From Lycorma delicatula (Eukaryota > Arthropoda > Insecta > Hemiptera > Fulgoridae): a DNA stretch of 64,000 bases. This document shows positions 36,296-47,173 of this stretch, in pieces (within the stretch, counting starts at the first letter, position 1; the number at the start of each line of letters is the position of its first letter). Location: the NCBI RefSeq assembly GCF_047948215.1, contig NC_134455.1, forward strand, positions 148,472,575 through 148,536,574, read 5' to 3'. A model generated the notes under the pieces. The model worked only from the letters and a program-made list of their open reading frames with translations. It was not told the DNA's origin and ran no database searches. Made by a program: the position numbers and the translations under genes.

Positions 36296-37574
36296 TAAAG
36301 ATGAGTTATTGTAAAGTGAAAATGTGTTTGAGGTAACAACATACATGATGGCTTTATACAATTTATTTAAAAAAAATATTGTTAATTATTTATATATAAA
36401 GAAAATGAAATTCAACCTTACCAACAATTTGTCCACATTCTCTTTTCTAACACTTTCGGTCATTCGATTACCCTCAGGAAAAAATATTCTTCAATTTGAG
36501 ATAATTAAAATTAAAATTAAAATATTTAGAATGTAAATTATAAAACGTTAAATAAAATCACAACTAGTCATCATAATATAAAGTTAGTCATGTCTGTTAT
36601 GTAAAAAGGTCGCAGTTGTTATAAGGTCTCAGATAACAACTGTGACCTTACCTATAACTTATTACATTAACATATCACAAAGCCAAGATGTACTGCTAAT
36701 TACAACAATAAGGTGGTGGCTAGGAATAGCATCAAGAAGTTGTTAGCATTAAAATTAACCAGTTTAGTCATGTCTTTGCTACCTCCACCACTCTGGCACA
36801 CATAAGTGAGTTATAGGAAGATAAGGAAAAAAGAATTTCAATTGAGAAAATATAGTGACTAATATATTTGAATTCTGTATAACAATCCAGTGATTTATCA
36901 GAACCAATATCAAAATAGATTTGTAATTAAGAAAGCTCATATTAAGTGTTTTAAAACTTTTCAAATATGGAAGAAAAATGTTTTGAAATTCAAGAACAGT
37001 CCCTTTCATGTCTGAATTTATTTCAGCACATTTGACAGAGATTGTTCCAGAAATCTTGGAAATGGTGGTTACTATGCACTATAGTGATGAGGTGTTCTCA
37101 AAAAATGATTAAGTGTGATAAGTAGGTGATATAGTCACATGCATTCAAAGAACAAGACAAGCTACAAGATATTTATAAAAAATATTTTAATTTTGTTAGC
37201 AAATATCTTAAAAAATGAATAATATAATAATTTATTTAACTACCAATACTCAGAAAACACTTTTGTAGTGTTTTCTATTTGTATTTATAAAATTAAAATA
37301 AAATGAACTGCTACAATGTTATACAGCATCCTGCAAGCCAGATCAAGACAAAGCCAGAAAGTTTAGTTAACTATTTCAGACCTGCTGCCCATCTCAATGG
37401 ACACAAAGAATAATATTTTTCTGATTAATTATTGTTCAGTTTTCTACTGCCAGAAAAAAATTAACAATATATTACAGTTTCTGTAGTTCAGAATAGTAAT
37501 TGTCTTGTTATCTGTGGAATAAATCAAGAACGGATTCCAAAAAATGTGTGCCAGTTCAGAAGCATAAATGAATT
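36296..37574. other. GLD2 intron, nothing firmly recognised
   Basis: It contains a 17-bp inverted repeat with one mismatch (36606-36622 and 36633-36649) and a 10-bp hairpin near 37255-37280. No coding family is seen. Confidence 0.4.
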
Positions 37575-37585
37575 TTTTTATTTAT

Positions 37586-38209
37586 GTTTTTTTTTTGTCT
37601 TCAGTCATTTGACTGGTTTGATGCAGCTCTCCAAGATTCCCTATCTAGTGCTAGTCGTTTCATTTCAGTATACCCTACATCCTACATCCTACATTCCTAA
37701 CAATTTGTTTTACATATTCCAAACGTGGCCTGCCTACACAATTTTTTCCTTCTACCTGTCCTTCCAATATTAAAGCGACTATTCCAGGATGCCTTAGTAT
37801 GTGGCCTATAAGTCTGTCTCTTCTTTTAACTACATTTTTCCAAATGCTTCTTTCTTCATTTATTTGCTGCAACACCTCTTCATTTGTCATTTTATCCACC
37901 CATCTGATTTTTAACATTCTCCTATAGCACCACATTTCAAAGGTTTCTAATCTTTTCTTCTCAGATTCTCCGATCATCCAAGTTTCACTTCCATATAAAG
38001 CGACACTCAGAACATATACTTTCAAAAATCTTTTCCTGACATTTAAATTAATTTTTGATGTTTTGCCTGCGCTATTCAGCATTTTATATCGCTCCTGCTT
38101 CATCCATCTTTAGTAATTCTACTTCCCAAATAAAAAAATTCTTCTACCTTCATAATCTTTTTTTCTCCTATTTTCACATTCAGTGGTCCATCTTTGTTAT
38201 TTCTACTAC
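37586..38209 (-). mobile_element. 5'-truncated copy of the RTE-like LINE seen at 57455-60686
   Basis: The - strand sequence is near-identical over most of its length to the 3' end of the larger element: same end CAGTCATTTGACTGGTTTGA (on +), same coding words (WMIGESEKKRLETFEMWCYR, RWVDKMTNEEVLQQI, RRDRLIGHILRHPG). The + strand word TTTTTATTTAT flanks it (37575-37585 and 38210-38220) as a probable duplication. A short poly(A) tail lies at the 3' end. An internal deletion removes part of the coding region near 38060-38100. Confidence 0.9.
37675..38103 (-). pseudogene. RTE-like LINE ORF2 C-terminal fragment
   Basis: It is open over 142 codons and encodes the region after the reverse transcriptase palm, including VYVLSVALYGSETWM, WCYRRMLKIRWVDK and RRDRLIGHILRHPGIV. 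It ends early relative to the larger copy because of a sequence change after GCRM. It has no RT catalytic residues and is dead by truncation. Confidence 0.88.
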
Positions 38210-38220
38210 TTTTTATTTAT

Positions 38221-40800
38221 AAAGATCAAAATCATATTACAGACATATCATAAAACAGAAAAAAAGAATATAATAAATAAATATATATATATATTTTTTA
38301 AACTGTAAGATTTAATTGACACACCTCCAAATTTTTTGTAAAATCAATGTCCACTGCAATGAATACCAGGTCACCCACCATTGCTGTTTGAGCAATACAG
38401 CACAGAAGCAATGAATGTTGTTGTAGGTTATGTTATCTTATTCTAAATAGTTCTTACTTATTCTAAGTATTATTTTCTTAATTTTTATTAGTAGAGTAGC
38501 TATGAGTTTTTTGTTAAAAGAAGATAGTGGAACTTTGGATTTCTGAAATAAATCATTAATTGTTAATATCTCTGATATTGATACTATAGAAAATGAAGAT
38601 CAACCAATTCAATTATAAGTTAGTGTTCAGCAGTATCATCCTATATCAAGGACCATGAACTGATAATAGTATGTTATCATTCGGGCAGTGTCCAGCAGCA
38701 GTTGATAGCATAGCCACCAGCAGCTTGCTATAAGAAATATAAGAAATTCCCTTAACATTTATTTTTTTGATAATTACTTTAACAAATTTAATCTTTTTAA
38801 AGATTAAAGTTACTGGAAGTGTTTGCACTGTTGTTTTTCAAATCCTCAATTGATGGATGAAAAAGAAATGAAAAAAAGGGTGAGCAACCAAACCTGAAAT
38901 TGTCAGCAGTAATTTCAATAGAGACACTGAAATTGTAAGGATTTATAATGAGAAAATGGGTGGTGGTAAATTTTATCATTGACAGCTATGATACAATTTT
39001 CATAAAATAAAAAGAATGGATAATTCTATGATCATTAATGTAGTAGATATAACTACTTGAATACTGCTATGATGCAGTGAGACAGAAGATTAAAAAAATA
39101 AAAATAATTATTGACCTGCTGAAATGAAGCTAAAGCTAAAAATCAGCTGTTAGCTGATAAACTAAGAAATGTAGAAAAATTAATTTTACTCAACTGATAG
39201 AGAGGATACTCCTCACAAGATGCTGATTCACTGCCAGAAAATAAACAAACATGTGGATTGAGCCTTTAACAAACACTTGACTAGTTGCCACTGCACCTTT
39301 CAGAATATGATTATAAAAAAAAGAAACCTTGCGATTCAAGGCAGCCAATTTTAAAGGTAAAATATATGTCTACTGCCTTAAATTTAAAGTAAATTTGTGT
39401 TCTGTAAAGAGGAAGAATTGTTTTTATAAATTTCATAAGCAATAATCAATCAAGTTTCATTACTAAGTTGAAACTTATTTTATGTTAATAACATTATAAA
39501 TCCTTTTTATATTTTCTACTGTAGTTAAATAATTTTAATTAAATAATAACATTTCCTACCAAAGTTTTATATCTGTATGCTATTTTTGATATAATTTCAT
39601 CAGTTAACAAAAGTAAGAGGTAATATTGGTTTTGACCCAATGTAAATGTAAACAGTTCAGACCCAATATCCACTACAATGGATAACTAGTTTTGCCACTA
39701 CTGTCAAAAAATGGAGAATAAATTATTCTTTGTAATCTTAAGAAATCCCATAATACAAGATAAAAAAAAAGTTAGATCTGAAAGGGTTAAAAACAATATA
39801 AACTACTCAATCTTTCCACCAGGACTGATTGCAATTTTCTGATTCCTGCCCTATTATAGTCTTGATAAAATAAGAGTAGACAGAATTACCAAGAAAAACA
39901 AAAGTAACATGAAACAATTGCAGAAATATTTCATACATAAAACAAATCTTAAACAAGGTAGTTTCTTTTATTTGGTACCACGTGGGTGGGTTGTTGTTAT
40001 CATCCATAATTATCAGAATGCTTTGCTGTAAATTCACAATTGACAATTATTTTGTAACTATCCAGAAATAATAGTTTCAAAATATTACACATTAAATTTT
40101 CTAAATCTAGCATATAGCAAACAGAAGAATATAGCTGGGTTGTAAAAAGACCTACAAACAGAAGAATGAATAAACATGCTTCTAAAAATTCAAGGTTTTC
40201 TTTTAAGAAAACAAGTTAAAAATATGAAATAGAACATATAATTAATTTTGTTGAGTGCGTGTGTGTGCACGCACGCATACAATAAATTATTTCTTATCTA
40301 ACCCTATTGAGGATGTAGAGGCCAGTCCAGGTGGGGAGAGATTGAACGGTTTCAAGCTAATTTCTTTCTTTAAAACCGGGATACCTTACAGGATACTGCA
40401 CAACTTATTTGGTTTTATTTTCTGTAAATAAAACTAGAAATATTCATTTTGTGATATGTATGTGAGTACTGGCTGTTAATTTCTTATTAGTATTAATTTA
40501 TAATATTGTCTCAATTTTTTTTTTATGTTTCTACTGCTTTTTCAAAGTTTTTAAAATATTTACCTTTCCTAATTACTCTATATCTACTAATGATGAGTGA
40601 AAGTAATCATTTAATTTTAACTTTTTATTTGTTTGTAAAGTTTTTGAGTGTTTTCTATTTATGAATTCATTCTAATAATAATGTAGCACTCTCTTTATAC
40701 TTGAATACTTCATTTCTATTTTTTCAATTCTTTTACAATCAATAGGATATTTTATATGACTCTTTTGTGCGTTATATTCATATCTATTATAATTATTATC
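38221..40800. other. GLD2 intron, nothing recognised
   Basis: AT-rich intronic sequence with a short TA tract (about 38280-38296) and a GT/GC-rich patch (40256-40277). Confidence 0.4.
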
Positions 40801-40809
40801 ACTCCACTG

Positions 40810-40985
40810 TTCTGTGATGGAATAGTAGCATCTCTATCTTTCAATCTGGAAGGTTGTGTGTGTTTAAATCCCAGTCAGGTTTGCCATTTTTCATATGGTA
40901 CAAAATGTATTAATCATCAAGTGACTGCAGTTGGGGGTAAAGCTGATTGTTGCTTGCAGCATTAATAAATGAATAAAAAAATAAA
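40810..40985 (+). repeat. Second tRNA-like SINE family, decayed copy
   Basis: AGTAGCATCTCTATCTTTCA, AATCTGGAAGG, then a B-box-like TTTAAATCCC and CAGTCAGGTTTGCCATTTTTC, followed by CAAGTGACTGCAGTTGGGG and an A-rich tail. This order is that of insect tRNA-derived SINEs (GGTTCGAATCCC type heads). It is distinct from the family at 35979. No clear duplication was found. Confidence 0.6.
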
Positions 40986-41475
40986 TTAGATGTGAAGATA
41001 AGAAGGTGGTTAAAAATTTAATATCCTGAAAATAGATTTTCACTGATAATTTTTGCTTTTCACTGAACTTTATTTTGTCTCTATCACTAATTTTCATATT
41101 TTATGTATTTCAGTCATTTTTTTTTTTTATGTATTTCAGTGCTTGTAAGATGAAACCAAAATTGTCATTTAAATTTTTAATAATATTGAACATTAGTACT
41201 TCAGGAAGGTTGTCACCCTCACATTATTAAGTTTTGGGAAATATGCTATCTATTCTGTCTGTAATTGTCACAACAACACAACATCATTCTTATTTTTAGG
41301 GTTTCTAAAAGTAAAATGCTATGTAGAAATCCCATAATCTTGTAATCAAGCAGACTAAATATTTCTCTGAATTATGACACCTTTCTAAATTATTATGCAA
41401 ATAGCTCCAAATTTTAATGTTATGTAGACTATCTAGCCATTTTGGTAGCGAATATTGCATACTGGTGGTAGGCTC

Positions 41476-41519
<44 letters not shown>

Positions 41520-41869
41520 ATATCACATTCATTTTTGAATATGATTGCTGCTTACCTTAATCAGAAAGGGAAGTTTTCAACATGATTCTGATAATTGAAA
41601 TTTGAGAATAAGCTATTCTATTTAAACTAAAACACTGAATGTATTAACTAAGTTACAAAGTTGATAATTATCTCTTTTTCCACTAATTTCCCCACTTGCA
41701 GAATGATTTAATATAAAAAAATTCTTTTATCTGTTTGGTATGCCAACCAAAATGTTTACAATAGAGTATCATGCATATGTGTACTGTAGGACACCTAAAA
41801 ATAGTGATAGAAAGGAAAGGAGAAATATAATGAAATGAAACTAATCTTCAACTAGTTTAATATATGGGC

Positions 41870-41930
<61 letters not shown>

Positions 41931-42535
41931 CTAATATAAGACCAACAATTTGAAACACAAATGATAGGAACATAGTGATTCTAAAAACAAATGCTAATTG
42001 CTCTCCTTCAGTGTAATAAGGTTAATAAATCAAGTGTTTGATGTAAGGTTTGTACTATTTACTTTTTTATTATCTATTTTCTATATAATAAATTTTAGCT
42101 CTTATCTCATTTACTTATGTAAGTTAATAAGATTTTTTTATTACGTGTTATGGCAACTAACTTAATCAGATTCTTCATTGTTACATCACAGTTGGTATAT
42201 AGTTAATCTGAAGTAGATACTTCTACTTTAATATGCTCCTTTAATATAACTTGAAAGCCTACAGAGATTAGATGATCGTTCAAATCAATTATCACTAAGT
42301 CTGATAACTAATTCTTGAAGGGAACACCCTCCACAAAATAAAAAAACTTGTTGGCAACTGCTGATCATATGAGACATTTCAATAGATTTATTTTTTTTAT
42401 AAATGTCTTAATGATTTCATTGAAAACAATGAAAAATAATGAACCATTTAAATAAAATTTTTAATATATTTTTTGTTAAAGAAGACTGCTTTTTTAAAGC
42501 ACAAGACAAAAACTTCCATATCAATATGTAAGTTG
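40986..42535. other. GLD2 intron with two long TA microsatellites
   Basis: (TA)n tracts at 41479-41515 and 41873-41926. Otherwise nothing is recognised. Confidence 0.5.
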
Positions 42536-42831
42536 TTTTTCTTTTTCCTGTTTAGCCTCTGGTAATTACCGTTCAGATATTACTTCAGAGGATGTATGAG
42601 GATGATATGTATGAGTGTAAATGAAGTGTAGTCTTGTACAGTCTCAGTTCGACCATTCTTGAGATGTGTGGTTAATTGAAACCCAACCACCAAAGAACAC
42701 CGGTATCCATGATCTAGTAGTCAAATCCGTGTAAAAATAACTGACTTTACTAGGACTTGAATGCTGGAACTCTCGACTTCCAAATCAGCTGATTTGAAAA
42801 GACGTGTTCACCACTAGACCAACCCGGTAGA
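42536..42831 (-). mobile_element. tRNA-derived SINE, near-complete older copy
   Basis: This is the reverse complement of the 35979 SINE from tail (CTTTTTCCTGTTTAGCCTCT) to head (CACTAGACCAACCCGGTAGA). Diverged flanks TCAATATGTAAGTTG and TCAATATCAAAGTCG are a plausible decayed duplication. It lies about 180 bp from a GLD2 exon, in sense with that gene. Confidence 0.85.
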
Positions 42832-43011
42832 TTCAATATCAAAGTCGGGAAAGAATAATACTCTATATTAGTCAGTATAAATTAATATATGAGCAAAATA
42901 GGACATTTGTAGAATTAAGAAAATAATTCTTTAAATAATAAGTAAATAATATATAAATAATAAGTTATATAAATAAATAATAATAATAAATAATAAGTAT
43001 TACAGGCTTAC
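42832..43011. other. GLD2 intron, donor-proximal
   Basis: AT-rich sequence with AAT-type simple repeats. The GLD2 donor GTAAGC is at 43011 on the - strand. Confidence 0.5.
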
Positions 43012-43186
43012 TCAAAGGAATCATAGTAAGAGAAGAATTGAAGTAAAAGTTCACCAAGTGGCTGAGTGTTTTCAGAATGAAACTGAAGGTCCTCATGTAT
43101 ATCTATAGTACTAATATCACTGTAGGGTGAAAATTTTGACTGGTAAAGTAGATGTAAACATGGTAAAACTGGAGGATTTACACCAC
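43012..43186 (-). CDS. GLD2-type poly(A) RNA polymerase, internal exon (start of PAP-associated domain)
   Basis: GLD2 (TENT2; wispy/Gld2 in Drosophila) is a non-canonical cytoplasmic poly(A) polymerase that lengthens mRNA tails, notably in germline and neurons. This exon encodes about 58 residues: NPPVLPCLHLLYQSKFSP corresponds to the vertebrate segment after the central domain, and QPLGELLLQFFSYYDSF to the start of the PAP-associated domain. The acceptor is GTTACAG (43187) and the donor GTAAGC (43011). It enters with two bases and leaves with two bases of a split codon, and it joins in frame to 33238-33347. The open frame upstream of 43186 is intron. The catalytic exon with the Asp pair must lie further upstream and was not found. 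Confidence 0.85.
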
Positions 43187-43928
43187 CTGTAACAACATAT
43201 TTAGTAACACACATACATACATACATACACCATTCGTAATTACATAAATACATTTTAAAAACAATTAATATAACATTTTCTTCTCTTTTAAAACTAATTT
43301 TCAGTGCCTTCTTCAACAGAATATCCATATCCAGTAGTTTTGTTGTAAATGACTCATTTAAATATATTAATTGCATTGGCACAATATACTAAGGTAACAG
43401 GATTATTAACAACAATGCTAACAAACAGTCAAGGGATGATGAAGCTAATAATTAGCTAGAAGTAGCCCTTATATGAAAAAGTTCCATTAATTTGCATTTA
43501 ATATTTCATAATTTTCAACATTATCATGTTTCATCATGATGTTAAACAGATATATTACATTACACTTTACTGAACAATATTCAAATAAAATGGGAAACAA
43601 GATTACAATGAAAAAACATTTAAAAAAAATTTATTTAAAATACATCTAGATGGGTATCCCAATTGTAAACAATTTACCATTAATAGACATTATGAAAAAA
43701 GTACATAAAAGAGTAATTAAAATCCTTTTGTGAGCATTTTAAATTACAAAAACATTAAATAAATATCTCCTCCTTAAATTTTGTTCATGGGCAGGGATAC
43801 TTTGCTTATTTTTTATTTCTTTTATAAGTTTTATCTAAACAACTTATATAAGAGGTGTGCATTAAGTGATATTGGACAACCCAAATTGGAGATTCAAATG
43901 GTTTAGATTTTTTAAGCTAAATTTACAT
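43187..43928. other. GLD2 intron upstream of the 43012-43186 exon
   Basis: The open - strand frame continues to 43382 but lies beyond a good acceptor and loses family similarity, so I treat it as intron. It contains a (CATA)n tract at about 43209-43230. Confidence 0.5.
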
Positions 43929-43945
43929 TTTCTATTGGACTGCCT

Positions 43946-44246
43946 TTTCTTCTTTCTTTTTCCTGTTTAGCCTTCGGTAACTACTGTTTAGATAATACTT
44001 CAGAGGATGAATGAGGATGATATGTATGAGTGTAAATGAAGTGTAGTCTTGTACATTCTCAGTTCGACCAATCCTGAGATGTGTGGTTAATTGAAACCCA
44101 ACCACCAAAGAAAACCGGTATCCACGATCTAGCATTCAAATCCATGTAAAAATAACTGGCTTTACTAGGACTTGAATGCTGGAACTCTCGGCTTCCAAAT
44201 CAGCTGATTTGGGAAGATGCGTTCACCACTAGACCAACCCGGTGGG
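43946..44246 (-). mobile_element. tRNA-derived SINE, complete copy with 17-bp duplication
   Basis: A perfect repeat TTTCTATTGGACTGCCT flanks it (43929-43945 and 44247-44263). In reverse complement it runs from the tRNA-like head to a pyrimidine-interrupted A tail, 301 bp, and is very close to the 35979 copy. Among SINE copies here it has the cleanest duplication, so it is probably the youngest. Confidence 0.92.
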
Positions 44247-44389
44247 TTTCTATTGGACTGCCTGAAACAACAATAGTTGTTTGTAACAGTTATCACTTAT
44301 AATTTTTAATCTACTCTAAGGAAATAGTCAATTTATTGCATTTATAAAATCTACTTATTTATCATATGTACTTATTTCTTAATATAAAT

Positions 44390-44695
44390 ATATATATGTT
44401 TTTTATTTTATTTTTTACTAAAAACATATATAATTTTTATTATTGTCTTACCATACATTTGTCATAGGAATATTCTCTCCTACATGTTTTGCCGCAACAA
44501 TGTGTCAGCATCATCAGTAAATGAAAATTATCCATGTCACATTTTGTTATTTACACACAAAATAATTGATACATGCTGATACACTGATATGGCAAAACAC
44601 GTAGGAGAAAATATTTGTATGAAAAATATATGATAAGACAATAATAAAAATTATATATATGTTTTTAGTAAAAAATAAATATATTAATATAATAT
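44390..44695. mobile_element. Fold-back (MITE-like) element with ~120-bp terminal inverted repeats
   Basis: The left arm (about 44393-44515) contains TTTTTTACTAAAAACATATA, TTTTTATTATTGTCTTACCA, TCTCTCCTACATGTTTTGCC and GTGTCAGCAT. The right arm (about 44565-44690) carries the same words reverse-complemented and in mirrored order, with about 80-90% match by eye. The spacer is about 50 bases. There is no coding capacity. The superfamily is not identifiable; no clear TSD was found because the ends merge with TA repeats. Confidence 0.75.
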
Positions 44696-44699
44696 ATAA

Positions 44700-46590
44700 A
44701 TATATATATAACATACGATACAAATGCAGATCAAATAATTATTTTACTGAAATTAACCTTTTTAAGAACAGAATTTTCATTATTTTAGTATTATTATAAA
44801 AATAATAATTCAAACTATTTCTTAAGTACTTTAATATGGTCAATAAAAGTTGAATGTTTGGTTTAGCAAAATTGAAAAAGAAAAAAATGAATTTTAAAAC
44901 CTAATTTTACTACTTTAAAACCAAGTAAACCAAAATTTCTCGGTATGGTAGTAAGTACTTCACTGCAATTCACTTTGGGTTACTCTTCTAGGATACTAAA
45001 ATCTCATTTTTGCAAACTTTATCAGTCTCATAACCAAATTCTTCAAACATCTTTTCTCAAAACTTTTACTTTTACAAAATTATGCTTTCGCAGATAAAAT
45101 AGCTTATAATTTGCATGTCTTTCTAGTTAATAATCTTGTAATATCCTTTGTGGACTGTTATTTAAAAACTTTTTAGAAAAAGAAAAAATGAACTAAGCTT
45201 TTTTAAATGTAATTACTAGTAACAATACTAATAAATTAAAATAAATAACTTGAAAATTTATTCTATGAAGTTTTTCAAGAAAAATAACCATGCAATTCTA
45301 TTTATTTCTTGGTTAATGAAGATTATACATAATGAGGAAACATAATAAAAAGCAAAGATTGTAAATATTTTTTTTTTAAAAATGAAGAAGATAAGGGCAA
45401 AGAAATAAGAAATTTTGGTCAAGAAGAAACACAGAGCACAGGAGAAAATGATGACGATGTAATGCATAAACATTATGGATAGATTTGTGCCATGTTTTAT
45501 TCAAGAGAGAAATGGGAATCTAAAGGTAAAGTTTTTACAGTCGGTCAAAATAACTTAGAGGATATTAGATACCATACTATTGTTTCTGTTACGTTTGGCT
45601 ATGTTAATAAATAGAAAATATGCAGTAGATGGGATGAACAGAGTAAAATATGAGGGAAAAGTTAGGAACTGAAGATAAAAAAGGGTTACAGAGAGGTCAA
45701 TTATTTTGCTTAGTTGACTTTCTTCCTCAATTTTTGGATACAACAGATTGTAAAGTAATGCTTTCAATTAACTACTCCTAATTTTTGTGAAACATTAAAG
45801 AATCTTAATGAAATCTAATAAACTTTCGCCAGAAATTTGAATCTAAAAAATCAAACTATTTTAATCGTCTCATCTTTAAACTTTTATTATTTTTTTTCAA
45901 ATTGGCAGTTTTTTATGATTTTTTCCTCCTTTGCATGCATAATCAGATAATTTTGTATTTGTAAAGAAAAATATTCTAATAATTATTCACCTAATACCAA
46001 TTTTGCCTATATTCTAATTTTTTTCTAGTAATTAATTCACTGCACAAGCTACTTTATTGCTCTAAAAATTTCCAAGTTTTGTGACTTGCTGTTTTATTTT
46101 TAACTTTCTCAAAAATTTTTCTAATAATTTAGAAAAAAAAACTGGATTACAAAGTCAAGCTTGAATGTAAGTAAAAAACAAATTTCCAGTTTCTTAAGAT
46201 TTCAATTCAATTGCAAACATGCAAACTGAACAATTCTGGTCAAAAATTAAAATGCAATACTTTGTTCATAGTGGCCAGAATAAATTCCGGAAACATGACA
46301 GTTACTAATATGATAGCTTCTACTCACAGAGATGAGTTGGCTCTAGAGTAGAATTTTTGTGTAATATAATTGAACTTAGTAACATAATTGCAATATTCTT
46401 ATTAAAATCAGCTTTTTAGCAATATCTTGATCACGGATTCAATATTTTTTTTTTAAGATGAACTTGTTTAACTTAAGATACTGCACTAGTTATTTATTAA
46501 AATGGCAGCTATAATTTTCTTCATATTCTATTAGTTTGATGCATTTCTTCATTTCTATTTTGACTTTTCATTTAATTTCATTGTATTTGC
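44700..46590. other. Nothing recognised
   Basis: AT-rich, probably still an intron of the GLD2-type gene. The - strand open frames at 45258-45473 and 45555-45767 are compositional. Confidence 0.4.
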
Positions 46591-46594
46591 TGCA

Positions 46595-47120
46595 TTCTAT
46601 ATGGGTAGGTGTTAGATCTCCATGTTAATTGGCAAAACCAGGCCGAATGGGTCATAGTGGAGAACTTCATAAATTAATTGGCAAAAGAAAGGATTGCTAA
46701 GGGGGGGTCTAGCATGCCACTTGGGCTTTCCTGCTTTTTGTTTCAGTATTTGTTTTGTATTCATGGTTTTTTTTTGTTTGTTGTTCTTGTACTCTTGTTA
46801 TTGCATGTTGAACTCAACTCTTTACCTCTCAGGTAGGTAGGAGATTTCAGTTATTTTTGTTATTCAGTCTTGTTTGAGACTTAGTTTAGATGTGTTTTGT
46901 TTTCTTTCTTGAGAGTTCTTAATTCCCATTTGTGTAGTACACAAATGGGAATGTCACACATAACACGTGCATTGGTGGCATCCTGACTGAGGCAAGAACA
47001 AGGCTGTGAAATACATCAAATCATCCTTTTGCCAAGGTTTTGAAGTAGCCTCTAGTAAAGTCCCTAAGAGCTACGTATGGAAGGGGTGGTGGTGACTGAA
47101 ACTGCCACATGGAGGGTGTT
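46595..47120. repeat. Unclassified repeat-like segment of higher GC
   Basis: Text such as GGGGGGGTCTAGCATGCCAC, CATCCTGACTGAGGCAAGAA and CCCCTATGGGGTCAGGATGC has the composition of a LINE untranslated region, unlike its surroundings. No protein is seen. It includes a perfect 14-bp hairpin (46922-46935 / 46939-46952, loop AGT). Confidence 0.3.
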
Positions 47121-47173
47121 TTCCCCTATGGGGTCAGGATGCATTTTATAACTTCAGTTTTTTTATTAAAGTA

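Noticed and set aside
43187..43382. Upstream half of the - strand open frame that contains a GLD2 exon
   Set aside because: It lies beyond a good TTACAG acceptor at 43187, has no similarity to the family and contains a simple repeat, so it is intron read-through.
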